From contig JAGQWZ010000130.1 of the NCBI GenBank assembly GCA_020436835.1, forward strand, positions 1 to 35,584: a stretch of 35,584 nt of DNA, in the 5' to 3' direction. This document shows, piece by piece, positions 23,252 to 31,483 of this stretch; position 1 is the stretch's first letter, and the number at the start of each line of letters is the position of its first letter. A program made the translations under genes and the position numbers. The stretch comes from Saprospiraceae bacterium. GTDB lineage: Bacteria; Bacteroidota; Bacteroidia; Chitinophagales; Saprospiraceae. The notes beneath the pieces were generated by a model. The model was not told the DNA's origin, did no database searches, and saw nothing but the letters and a program-made list of their open reading frames with translations.

Positions 23252-25705
23252 ATGAGAAAAAGCAAAATCTTTTTTGTCCAGCCAGACCCTTCGTCAAGCA
23301 ATCCCCGAAAATCAAAATTCAATCTTGGTTACATCCAATCCGGCTTTTACCTAAACCTTTTCAAATGCCTGGTATTCCTCATTATGGCCATCGGTGCCAG
23401 TTCCAACCTCTATGGTCAAATTCCTTCTGCAATTGTAGAATTTGAAGGAAAGACAGGTATTCTGATCCCAAGAGTCACCACCGCCGAACGGGATGCCATT
23501 GTAGACCCCAAAGACGGACAGCTGATATACAATATGACCGATGATCGCTTCTATTATTTTAGCGATATCACAGATACCTGGCGCCGCGTCAGTATTGATG
23601 GAGATACTCCGCCCGGATCTACCGGAACCGGTGAAATACCGCACCAACCATCTCTGGGAGCAGACTGGAATGTTCGGGGAAACGAAGGCGCTGATGTTTT
23701 TTCTTCGGATCCACCACTACTGGGAAATACCGACTACAAACCCATTGTGTTTATTACGGATGATCTTGAACGGCTTAGAATTACGGAGGATGGTATCGTA
23801 AAGATAGCCGGTGACCTGGAAGTCGGTGAGGATCTGACCGTAAAGCAGAATGTCTTCCTTAATACAGAGGGAGGTTCGACCAGCATTAATGGACCCACCA
23901 CGGTCGGTGGCCCGGCTATGAATCCGGCCACATTCACCGGTCCCGTGCAAATGGATAAGACATTGAATGTCGATGGTGCTACAACGTTAAATAATACGTT
24001 GGATGTTGACGGAGTGACCACCCTCAATAATGACCTTTTTGTTACGGGCATGAGTTCGACCCAACTGACCGGCACTCTGGACGTCGATAAAACGCTGAAT
24101 GTCGATGGTGCTACCACCTTGCAATCCAATCTGGATGTCAACAATATGGCTCCAACGCATCTCACCGGAACCCTCGATGTCGATAAAACATTGAATGTCG
24201 ATGGTGCTACGACCTTGCAATCGAATTTGGATGTCAACAATATGGCTCCAACCCATCTCACCGGAACCCTCGATGTGGACAAAGCATTTACCGTCGGCAC
24301 CGGATCTACCGCCATGTTAAAATTTGATCCGGCAAAAAATCTGACCTCGGAAGATGCATTTGCAAATTACCCGCTACAGATCACCGGAGCCAAACAAGGG
24401 ATGGCTATTGAGGTGAATGCATGGCAGCCAGACCGGAATTTTATTGCCTTTTTCTCCAAAGGCAAGGATGGTACCGGTGCCGTGGAAATGAGAGGACGGA
24501 TTGAACCAAACAACAACTTTCTGGTCAATGATTTTCAGATGCTGGCAGAAAATCTTGCAGATCCTGACATGGCGAGTGAGTCACCAGATGGCAGTGTACA
24601 AGCCGATGATGACACCACCTTCAATGCTCAGGCTGGCGTTGATGCTAATTCAATGACGATGTTACCTGCTTCCGGCCAGACCTATTCAGAGATAAACGGC
24701 GAACAACTGGCTGAATTCATTGTCCTATGTGTAGAGTTGATTGGAGCTGCCATTACTTTGGGAACCAGCTTCACCAGTATTTTTGATCCATTGGATATCT
24801 TCGAAGCTGCACTTGCGCTTGCCATTTCGGCAGCCAACCTGGGCATGTATATAGGCTTTACCCTGGCCAATCTCGGTATAGCCTATGAATCAGGGTCCGG
24901 TGACTACGCCGAATGGTTACCCCGGGCTGATACCACTGAGATCCTGCACTTTGGGGATGTAGTGGGAGTAATTGGCGGTGAGGTCTCCAAAGAATATATT
25001 CTTGCAGACAAATTTATGGTTGTTTCAGCTGCTCCTGCCGTTTTAGGTAATATGCCGCAGACCCGTCATGAATCCAAATTTGAAAAAATAGCTTTCATGG
25101 GTCAGGTACCGGTGAAAGTGAGAGGTACTGTTCATATTGGTGACTATATACTCCCTTCTTCTGATGGTGACGGCCTGGCTATTGCAGTGCATCCGGATAA
25201 AATGAAGGTAAAAGATTTCCAAAGAATTGTGGGAATTGCCTGGGAAGACTCCAAAAAGGAAAATGAAAAAGACCTATACCAAATGATCAATACTGCGGTG
25301 GGTATCAATCAAAACGACCTGGCCAGAGTGATTGATCAAATGCAACTGGTGATGAATCAAATGCAGGAAGCAATCAAAGAAGTGAATCCTGCATACGAGG
25401 GCTTTGTTTTTGACACGGATTCTGGTGTCAATGGAGTGAATCTAAGTCCTGATTTTACCGTGTCCGCCTCTCACCGAAGCAAAATCGAAGAGTATTTTGC
25501 CGATAAGACCTACGAAACTCAGGAAGAGTTGGGTCAACTGGTACTCGATGCTCTTGTCGATGTAGCCGGAGTTAATCTGACGGAAATCCCTGTTTTGGAA
25601 AACATGCTGACAAATCCTGAATATGCGCAGAAGGCTCAGGATTACTATGCTCAAAAATTGGTTGAGTACAAAAACTGGATGGAACAACTAAAAAGAAACA
25701 ATTAA
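23252..25705 (+). CDS. Tail-fibre-like surface protein with Peptidase_G2-like region
   Basis: An 817-aa exported protein. The signal peptide has a long n-region (about 37 residues) and ends at YGQ (56). It then shows the Bacteroidota surface motif FEGKTGILIPRVTTAERDAI and GQLIYNMTDDRFYYF. Residues about 200-340 are repetitive (units of LDVDKTLNVDGATTL and NNMAPTHLTG), as in trimeric fibre shafts. Residues about 490-545 form a strongly hydrophobic helical stretch. From about 550 SGDYAEWLPRADTTE, with VGVIGG and VVSAAPAVLGN, then GQVPVKVRGTVHIGDYI, matches the Peptidase_G2 (intramolecular chaperone autoprotease) pattern of phage tail fibres. A helical coiled-coil-like tail (NQNDLARVIDQMQLVMNQMQ) follows. 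Function: probably a self-assembling fibre or adhesin; autoproteolysis is inferred. A strong terminator follows. Confidence 0.8.
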   Translation: MRKSKIFFVQPDPSSSNPRKSKFNLGYIQSGFYLNLFKCLVFLIMAIGASSNLYGQIPSAIVEFEGKTGILIPRVTTAERDAIVDPKDGQLIYNMTDDRFYYFSDITDTWRRVSIDGDTPPGSTGTGEIPHQPSLGADWNVRGNEGADVFSSDPPLLGNTDYKPIVFITDDLERLRITEDGIVKIAGDLEVGEDLTVKQNVFLNTEGGSTSINGPTTVGGPAMNPATFTGPVQMDKTLNVDGATTLNNTLDVDGVTTLNNDLFVTGMSSTQLTGTLDVDKTLNVDGATTLQSNLDVNNMAPTHLTGTLDVDKTLNVDGATTLQSNLDVNNMAPTHLTGTLDVDKAFTVGTGSTAMLKFDPAKNLTSEDAFANYPLQITGAKQGMAIEVNAWQPDRNFIAFFSKGKDGTGAVEMRGRIEPNNNFLVNDFQMLAENLADPDMASESPDGSVQADDDTTFNAQAGVDANSMTMLPASGQTYSEINGEQLAEFIVLCVELIGAAITLGTSFTSIFDPLDIFEAALALAISAANLGMYIGFTLANLGIAYESGSGDYAEWLPRADTTEILHFGDVVGVIGGEVSKEYILADKFMVVSAAPAVLGNMPQTRHESKFEKIAFMGQVPVKVRGTVHIGDYILPSSDGDGLAIAVHPDKMKVKDFQRIVGIAWEDSKKENEKDLYQMINTAVGINQNDLARVIDQMQLVMNQMQEAIKEVNPAYEGFVFDTDSGVNGVNLSPDFTVSASHRSKIEEYFADKTYETQEELGQLVLDALVDVAGVNLTEIPVLENMLTNPEYAQKAQDYYAQKLVEYKNWMEQLKRNN
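24077..24268 (+). repeat. Two tandem 96-bp in-frame repeats in the fibre gene
   Basis: Copies at 24077-24172 and 24173-24268, each coding for 32 residues (LDVDKTLNVDGATTLQSNLD plus VNNMAPTHLTGT), nearly identical in DNA with mostly synonymous differences. A shorter variant unit (DKTLNVDGATTLNN and LDVDGVTTLNN) precedes them at about 23950-24076, and a partial copy (LDVDK) starts at 24269. Confidence 0.85.
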
Positions 25706-25725
25706 GGCACTTGAAATAATAAATT

Positions 25726-25768
25726 AGGAAGGCAGCAACCGTATCGGATGCTGCCTTCTCTTTCTTAT
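25726..25768 (+). terminator. Terminator after the fibre-like gene
   Basis: Perfect 10-bp stem GAAGGCAGCA (25728-25737) / TGCTGCCTTC (25749-25758) with an 11-nt loop, followed by TCTTTCTT, 20 bp after the stop codon. Confidence 0.85.
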
Positions 25769-25910
25769 TGATAATCAGCGGGTTAGGCTGGATAATATGC
25801 GTATCAAGAAGACCCGGATTATAGTTTGTAGTTCCAGTTTTATTAAAAATGGGTAAGTCAGGATCGACTTGTTTGCTAATTTATAAATCGTTGAATGCCA
25901 ACCAGAATTG
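25769..25910. other. Short intergenic segment, nothing recognised
   Basis: AT-rich sequence between the fibre-gene terminator and the minus-strand terminator of the candidate small RNA. No coding frame, repeat or promoter match was found. Confidence 0.4.
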
Positions 25911-25961
25911 GAGAAAAAAAAAAGACCGGCTCTTTTTTCCCCCTATGTAAGAACCGGTCCA
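25911..25961 (-). terminator. Strong minus-strand terminator without a protein gene upstream
   Basis: On the minus strand GACCGGTTCTT (25959-25949) pairs with AAGAGCCGGTC (25934-25924), an 11-position stem with one mismatch, followed by ten T (25923-25914). No minus-strand reading frame lies upstream, so it most likely ends a noncoding transcript. Confidence 0.85.
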
Positions 25962-26160
25962 GACCATGAGATAATTGACGTGTGCTTCTTTCGCTTTTGG
26001 AATTGAGCCCTGATTAACTTTCAATCCGGGCCGAAGCATTATGCCTAAATGATTGCATATTATATGCCAATTTTTCTACTTATGATCAAAAATAATAAAA
26101 TTTTATTTTTTTATCTGTAAACAACTGATTTATAGATATATACTTATTATAAATTATTTA
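25913..26160 (-). ncRNA. Candidate small RNA (about 245 nt)
   Basis: A minus-strand transcript is predicted from the promoter at 26166-26196 to the terminator at 25911-25961. It has no open frame. Inside, TGCTTC (26038-26033) pairs with GAAGCA (25988-25983) and encloses a stem GCCC.GATT / AATC.GGGC (26031-26007) with a 7-nt loop; upstream lies GCATA/TATGC (about 26054-26066). A second start is possible from a TATTTTTG box at 26094-26087, giving about 165 nt. No Rfam-like family was recognised. It lies divergent to htpG and could be independent or regulate nearby genes. Confidence 0.5.
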
Positions 26161-26165
26161 CATAT

Positions 26166-26196
26166 CAAATGTATGATCTTTTTCTTGATTGTGCAA
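26166..26196 (-). promoter_or_regulatory. Promoter of the candidate small RNA
   Basis: On the minus strand TTG (26196-26194), exactly 20 nt, then TACATTTG (26173-26166), matching the Bacteroidota consensus and the spacing of the tRNA-like RNA promoter. Predicted start near 26159. Confidence 0.6.
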
Positions 26197-26346
26197 CTCT
26201 TTGATAATTTTTTTTCTAAATGTGCACGTTTTTCGTTCTATGATCGATCCTGATGGATTTTCTGACACACAGATCCCGCCAATTTGTCAGATTATACCCC
26301 AGATGGCATGCAGTTTGACTGTTTACGCCTGAACAAAAAGACTAAT

Positions 26347-28218
26347 ATGACCATGGAAAAAGGATCTATATCGGTTCAATCTCAGAATATCTTTCCGATC
26401 ATCAAGAAGTTTCTCTACGCAGATCATGATATCTTCCTTAGAGAACTGATTTCAAATGCCATTGATGCCACTCAGAAATTAAAGACTCTGGTGAACAAAG
26501 GCGTCGTCAAATCGGAAATCGGCGACCTAACGATCGAAGTTGTTATCGATGAGGAAGCAAAGACCCTGACCATCAAAGACCGGGGTATTGGGATGTCCGA
26601 AGATGAAGTCAAAAAGTACCTCAATCAGGTAGCATTCTCCAGTGCTGAAGAATTCGTCAAGAAATACAAAGCAGAGAATACGATTATAGGACATTTCGGA
26701 CTTGGGTTTTACTCCGCATTTATGGTGGCTGACAAGGTAGAAGTTGTTACCAAATCTTACCGGAGGAATGCAAAGGCTACCCGTTGGGAATGTGTGGGTG
26801 AACCCGAATACATTATCGAAGAGGCCGACCGTAAAGACCGGGGAACAGATGTGATATTACATATCAATGAAGAAAGCCAGGAATTTCTAGAGAAGGCTCG
26901 TATTGAAAACTTGCTGAAGAAATATTGCCGGTTTTTACCTGTAGCCATCAAATTTGGGACAAAAACGGAGACCTCTTATGAAGGGGAGGGAGAAGATGCC
27001 AAAGAAATTAAGACGGAGGTAGATAATATTATTAATAATACAAATCCTACCTGGAAGAAATCGCCCGCCAGTTTAAAAGATGAAGATTATAAAAACTTCT
27101 ATGAGGAGCTGTATCCATTCAGTCAACCACCTCTATTTTGGATTCACTTGAATATCGACTTCCCATTTAATCTCACCGGTATCCTGTATTTTCCAAAATT
27201 ATCTCAACAACTGGAAGTCCAGAAAAATAAAATCCAGCTCTACAGCAATCAGGTTTATGTAACCGATGATGTAAAGGATATCGTGCCCGAATTTCTTACC
27301 TTGATGCATGGAGTAATCGACTCGCCGGATATACCTCTTAACGTCTCCCGAAGTTATTTACAGAGCGATCATAACGTAAAGAAAATCACGGGATACATCA
27401 CAAAGAAGGTGGCGGAAAAGTTGCAATCACTATTTAAAAAGGACCGGGAGCTCTATGCATCGAAATGGGAAGAGATTGCACCTATCGTTAAATACGGAAT
27501 GATTACCGAAGAAAAGTTTTACGATAAGGCGAAGAAGTTTGCTCTATTGAAAAATACGGAGGGAGAGAATTTCACAGTCGAGGAGTATCAGGAAAAAGTA
27601 AAAGCAAATCAAACAGACAAACACGGAAAAATCGTATTCCTTTATGCTAATCAGGAGACTGATCAAAATACATTTATTGCCGCTGCCAAAAATAGAGGAT
27701 ACGATGTACTGCTTCTGGATCAAATCATAGATAATCACTTCATTCAGCACCTGGAATATAAGAGTGACAACATTCTTTTCGTTCGGGTGGATTCCGACAC
27801 AGCAGATAATCTGATTCAAAAAGATGAGACGGTCGAATCGGTGCTTTCTGAAAAAGATCAGGAAAAAGTCAAATCACTTTTCGAAACGGTGTTGAAGAAA
27901 GAGGGACATACCATTCAATTAAAACCCCTCAGTGCTGAGGATCATCCGGTCATGATCACCCGGCCCGAATTTATGCGGAGAATGCAAGAAATGCAACGTC
28001 TACAGGGAATGGGTAATGCCCAAATGCCCGAGATACATCAATTGGTAATCAATAGCAATCATCCTTTGATTGCAGATAAATTGGTGAAGATGAAAAGTGA
28101 AGAAAAGAAGGAAGATTTCGTAAAATATTTATACGACCTGGCGAGATTAAATCAACAAATGTTGAAAGGTGCCGACCTCTCGGCCTTTATCAATCGAAGT
28201 CTTGAGTTTGTCAGCTAA
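26347..28218 (+). CDS. htpG: Molecular chaperone HtpG (Hsp90)
   Basis: ATP-dependent cytoplasmic chaperone, 623 aa from ATG at 26347 (MTMEKGSIS); a second ATG at 26353 is also possible, while a TTG at 26284 would add 21 residues not found in the family. The N-terminal GHKL ATPase domain shows FLRELISNAIDATQKL (Glu33, Asn37), DRGIGMSEDEV (Asp78) and GHFGLGFYSAFMVADKV. The middle domain carries NVSRSYLQSD with the catalytic Arg that contacts ATP, and the C-terminal dimerisation domain ends in MLKGADLSAFINRSLEFV. Monocistronic: a perfect terminator follows. No heat-shock operator was recognised upstream. Confidence 0.96.
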   Translation: MTMEKGSISVQSQNIFPIIKKFLYADHDIFLRELISNAIDATQKLKTLVNKGVVKSEIGDLTIEVVIDEEAKTLTIKDRGIGMSEDEVKKYLNQVAFSSAEEFVKKYKAENTIIGHFGLGFYSAFMVADKVEVVTKSYRRNAKATRWECVGEPEYIIEEADRKDRGTDVILHINEESQEFLEKARIENLLKKYCRFLPVAIKFGTKTETSYEGEGEDAKEIKTEVDNIINNTNPTWKKSPASLKDEDYKNFYEELYPFSQPPLFWIHLNIDFPFNLTGILYFPKLSQQLEVQKNKIQLYSNQVYVTDDVKDIVPEFLTLMHGVIDSPDIPLNVSRSYLQSDHNVKKITGYITKKVAEKLQSLFKKDRELYASKWEEIAPIVKYGMITEEKFYDKAKKFALLKNTEGENFTVEEYQEKVKANQTDKHGKIVFLYANQETDQNTFIAAAKNRGYDVLLLDQIIDNHFIQHLEYKSDNILFVRVDSDTADNLIQKDETVESVLSEKDQEKVKSLFETVLKKEGHTIQLKPLSAEDHPVMITRPEFMRRMQEMQRLQGMGNAQMPEIHQLVINSNHPLIADKLVKMKSEEKKEDFVKYLYDLARLNQQMLKGADLSAFINRSLEFVS

Positions 28219-28226
28219 ATCTTCAG

Positions 28227-28279
28227 GAGAAATAGTCCGGAATATAGAAATCGATACCGGGCTATTTCTCTTTTATTTA
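28227..28279 (+). terminator. Terminator of htpG
   Basis: GAGAAATAGTCCGG (28227-28240) pairs with CCGGGCTATTTCTC (28257-28270), 14 positions with one G.T, followed by TTTTATTT, nine bases after the stop codon. Confidence 0.92.
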
Positions 28280-28345
28280 ATTTCCACACAATCAATTTAG
28301 GGGCATCCTTAACGCGTAGGTGCAGTTTTTGATGTTCCAATGACC

Positions 28346-28375
28346 GGAAAATTCCGATTATTTATTGGACGGAAT
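28346..28375 (-). terminator. Weak candidate terminator after the DUF4837 gene
   Basis: On the minus strand ATTCCG (28375-28370) and CGGAAT (28356-28351) form a 6-bp stem followed by TTTCC. The T run is short; it is the only hairpin downstream of the gene. Confidence 0.3.
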
Positions 28376-28422
28376 ATTATAGCCGTGAGGGCATAGGACA
28401 GCGAGAGATAAACATGTATTCG

Positions 28423-29514
28423 CTATTTAATATCCTTGAAGGTGATGGAGGAAATAATATGCTCCAGATATAGCATCGGATTTCTTTTTCTCTCTCCGGG
28501 AGCCAAAACAAAAGCATCGATGAAAATTAATTCCGATTTCGATTCATTTAAAATCAGGTAAGCCAGAAAGGGACCTCCCAGATAATCTCCCTCCATCTCC
28601 CAGATTCCCCGGGCTTCCACTGCGTAGGCTCCACCCAGTCTCATAGATTGGGTAAATACCGGCAAGTCCACAGGATTCGACTGGAGATAAGAACCCTCCA
28701 CTGTCGAACTAACCGGCAGATTTTTTCCTAAAGTGTCCTGCAGTGCAATAATATTTTCTTTCTTAAACTGATCCTGACTTTTATAAGGCAAACGATGAAT
28801 AAGGATATTCGATACTACCAGTTCATTCTCCCGCATTACCCATAAGGTATTTTCATCTTCTGTTACGGTCCGATACTCCTTTGGCATTTTTAGATCAAAT
28901 CCAAACTTTTCAGAAATCTGATTCATCAGAGGCAGGTTTTCCCCTCCGAGGTAGACGGTGGCATCAACTTGTCTCCTATACTGTTCTTGAATGACCTTAG
29001 CGATAGCTGGAAATCGACTAACTACCTGATGAGTGAGATCTCTTTTTCCATTGGCAAACAAGTAAACAAGAACCTGATCCTTGGCCCAACGATCCCGACC
29101 CATACTGGTATGGAAGGAGGTATCCTGACGGGCTCTGTTAGTTTTTTCCGATCCCAAATCCCGCATCACCATGGCTGTAGTGCTTGATTGCTCATCACTG
29201 ATATCAGCTACAATAAGGTAAGCCTTCAACTCTTTCCTGGTACGCTCCGCCTCCAGGTCATCCGGCGTAAAATGCTTAAGATCAAATAGTGATTCGGGTG
29301 TCGGCAAAATAGGAAACGCCGACCCAAAATAATAGTTGATGGAATCACCGATTGCGCTTTCCCAAATCTCCTGATCGGTAATTATTGCCAGTTGATTGAG
29401 TGATCCCACAGCGATAGGTGTTGGTTCCAGGCGTTTGCGGGCCTCGTCTGTGCAAGACGACATACCCAGGCAAATCATAATAATGATCCAAACCATGCTT
29501 AAATGCCTATTCAT
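28423..29514 (-). CDS. DUF4837 lipoprotein
   Basis: A 363-aa protein with an N-terminal lipobox LGMSSC (Cys21), so it is membrane-anchored after export. The body matches the Bacteroidota DUF4837 family: an early LNQLAIITDQEIWES motif, a helical middle region, and a C-terminal portion with RGIWEMEGDYLGGPFLAYLI, then FIDAFVLAPGERKRNPMLYLEHII, typical of the family. Function unknown; family members are conserved near envelope genes. Separated from the upstream MoxR gene by 91 bp on the same strand, possibly the same transcript. Confidence 0.88.
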   Translation of the reverse strand: MNRHLSMVWIIIMICLGMSSCTDEARKRLEPTPIAVGSLNQLAIITDQEIWESAIGDSINYYFGSAFPILPTPESLFDLKHFTPDDLEAERTRKELKAYLIVADISDEQSSTTAMVMRDLGSEKTNRARQDTSFHTSMGRDRWAKDQVLVYLFANGKRDLTHQVVSRFPAIAKVIQEQYRRQVDATVYLGGENLPLMNQISEKFGFDLKMPKEYRTVTEDENTLWVMRENELVVSNILIHRLPYKSQDQFKKENIIALQDTLGKNLPVSSTVEGSYLQSNPVDLPVFTQSMRLGGAYAVEARGIWEMEGDYLGGPFLAYLILNESKSELIFIDAFVLAPGERKRNPMLYLEHIISSITFKDIK

Positions 29515-29605
29515 CCTCTTGGTGTTTTCTTCTTAGATGAAGATGTGCATTACTACCTTCAGTGGTGTATGCATTTCAACTAATCAAAACAAGATCCGAA
29601 AATTC

Positions 29606-30583
29606 CTAAAATAATTTTTCGACGATGTGGTCCTCAGATATGCCTTCTGCCTCTGCTTTGTAATTGCGCACGATCCGGTGTCTGAGCACATACTTCGCAA
29701 TTTGCTGTACATCATCAATATCCGGGGAATACTTCCCCTGGATAGCGGCATTACATTTTGCTCCCAGAACCAGATATTGTGAAGCTCGAGGGCCTGCTCC
29801 CCAGGTGATGTATTGCTTGACGATATCCGGTGCGAGATTAGATGAAGGTCTGGTCTTGTTTGCCAGCTGAACCGCATATTCCAATACTTTATCTGAAATC
29901 GGAATTTTGCGAATCAATGACTGAAAAAACTGAATTTGCTCAGCATTCAGAATGTGGCCAAGGTCAGGGCGGTAGTTGGAAGTGGTCTCCTTCACCACTT
30001 TAATCTCATCTTCATAGCTGGGATAAGTAAGCGGTATATTAAACATGAAGCGGTCAAGTTGCGCTTCTGGCAGTGGATATGTTCCTTCCTGTTCAATGGG
30101 ATTTTGCGTCGCAAGGACAAAAAATGGCCTTGGTAAAGGGTGTCTCATGCCGGCAACAGTCACTGATCGCTCCTGCATAGCTTCCAATAGAGCGGCCTGC
30201 GTCTTAGGTGGCGTACGGTTGATCTCATCTGCCAGCACTATATTCGAAAAAAGCGGACCCTTGTTAAATTTGAAATGCCGGTCCTCATCCAGAATTTCCG
30301 ATCCGGTGATATCAGATGGCATCAAATCAGGAGTAAATTGAATACGTTTAAAGTCGAGGTCGAGTACATCCGCGATCGTACTAACCAGCAATGTTTTGGC
30401 CAATCCAGGCACTCCCACCAGCAAACTATGACCATTACTGAAAAGAGAAATTAAGACTGATTTGACGACATCGTGCTGTCCTACGATCACTTTACCAATT
30501 TCAGTTCGTAAATCCTTATATGATTGGGCAAGAGCATCGACTGCTTCCACATCCGTTTTAAACATCGGTTCTGCTGTTGACAT
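29606..30583 (-). CDS. MoxR-family AAA+ ATPase
   Basis: A 325-aa cytoplasmic chaperone-like ATPase. Walker A GVPGLAKT (57-64), Walker B NIVLADEINR (114-123), sensor-1 LATQNP (157-162), with the usual EAMQERSVTV and PEAQLDRFMF signatures and a C-terminal lid domain. MoxR proteins assist maturation of complexes, often with DUF58/VWA proteins encoded nearby; those partners are not in this window, as the next gene is a DUF4837 lipoprotein. A candidate promoter (30696-30722) lies upstream. Confidence 0.93.
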   Translation of the reverse strand: MSTAEPMFKTDVEAVDALAQSYKDLRTEIGKVIVGQHDVVKSVLISLFSNGHSLLVGVPGLAKTLLVSTIADVLDLDFKRIQFTPDLMPSDITGSEILDEDRHFKFNKGPLFSNIVLADEINRTPPKTQAALLEAMQERSVTVAGMRHPLPRPFFVLATQNPIEQEGTYPLPEAQLDRFMFNIPLTYPSYEDEIKVVKETTSNYRPDLGHILNAEQIQFFQSLIRKIPISDKVLEYAVQLANKTRPSSNLAPDIVKQYITWGAGPRASQYLVLGAKCNAAIQGKYSPDIDDVQQIAKYVLRHRIVRNYKAEAEGISEDHIVEKLF

Positions 30584-30695
30584 AAAAATATTTATCAGTG
30601 ACTGATCTTACTTGTAATTAGCTGAGCTATATTGATTACTCCGTAACCTGGATTCTTGTGTCGGGCAATCTTAGTTTAACAAGTTCTAAAACGAC

Positions 30696-30722
30696 CAAAT
30701 TTAACAATTTACTATTACCAAA
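30696..30722 (-). promoter_or_regulatory. Candidate promoter for the MoxR gene
   Basis: On the minus strand TTTG (30722-30719), a 15-nt spacer (shorter than usual) and TAAATTTG (30703-30696). Predicted start near 30689, leader about 106 nt. Confidence 0.4.
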
Positions 30723-30769
30723 CGGGTAAGCTTCTTCTTTTGTTTTGACCGAATGGGTGATCCTTGTTT

Positions 30770-31483
30770 TTAGAACGGCCAGTTAGATCCAAGTTCCGGA
30801 CAAGCCCATTGGTAATCTTCAATTTCATACATTTTCTTTTGGTAAGAATAATGCCACCATTCGGTTCGAATGGATCTAAAGCCTTCTGCTTCCATCAAGG
30901 ATCTTAGCAACTGCCGGTTCTCCTCTACTGGTTTTGGATGTCCGGTAAAGGTATGATAAGCTTCCTCGCCAAAAAAATCATAGGCAGTTCCCATGTCGAG
31001 TTCATTACCGAGTTTGTCGATTATTGTCAAATCAACTGCTCCGCCACGGTTATGCATACTCCCCTTTTCTGGAGGTGTCACATATCTCGCATCCGGCATT
31101 TTTTGCCACAATGCATTCTGAACCGACCATGGCCGATAACAATCATAGAATTTCAATCCAAGTCCTCTTTTATATAGTTCCCTTTGAATTCTGACAAGCG
31201 CTCGGGCTACTTCCGGCCGGAGCAAACAACGGGCACATGGATACATCTGAATCCCGACAAAATTATCAGACGTGGCGTATCGAATATCCAGAACAAAAGT
31301 AGTATCGTATTGCAATACATCTACCCATCCGCTGTCTACCGTTGGCAAAAAGACCGCGGAGGAATCTGCTTGTGACGTACCATTGTCCAGAGGTAAATAG
31401 GTTAAGTCGGTGAGCTGGACCACACGGACATCCCGGGATTGACACGCACTAAAAAACAGAAAGAAAACGATCAACCTCGACAT
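30770..31483 (-). CDS. VanX-like D-Ala-D-Ala dipeptidase (M15D) lipoprotein
   Basis: A 237-aa lipoprotein (start ATG at 31483, lipobox FFSAC with Cys14) with a VanX-type zinc peptidase domain. Zinc ligands are His144 and Asp151 in SMHNRGGAVDLT and His211 in TEWWHYSY; catalytic Glu208 is the Glu of EWWHY, and Arg in CYRPWS (about 117) stabilises the transition state. Such enzymes cleave D-Ala-D-Ala; outside vancomycin clusters they are thought to recycle or trim cell-wall dipeptide. No vanH, vanA or vanRS nearby, so resistance is not implied. The start overlaps the ligA stop by one base (TGATG), so the two are translationally coupled. Confidence 0.92.
   Translation of the reverse strand: MSRLIVFFLFFSACQSRDVRVVQLTDLTYLPLDNGTSQADSSAVFLPTVDSGWVDVLQYDTTFVLDIRYATSDNFVGIQMYPCARCLLRPEVARALVRIQRELYKRGLGLKFYDCYRPWSVQNALWQKMPDARYVTPPEKGSMHNRGGAVDLTIIDKLGNELDMGTAYDFFGEEAYHTFTGHPKPVEENRQLLRSLMEAEGFRSIRTEWWHYSYQKKMYEIEDYQWACPELGSNWPF

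Noticed and set aside
23734..24315. 193-codon minus-strand frame
   Set aside because: It lies opposite the repeats of the fibre-like gene and its repetition is a by-product of that gene's codon pattern.
30770..31483. Vancomycin-resistance gene cluster
   Set aside because: Only a VanX-like dipeptidase is present, without vanH, a ligase or a vanRS pair, so a resistance role is not supported.
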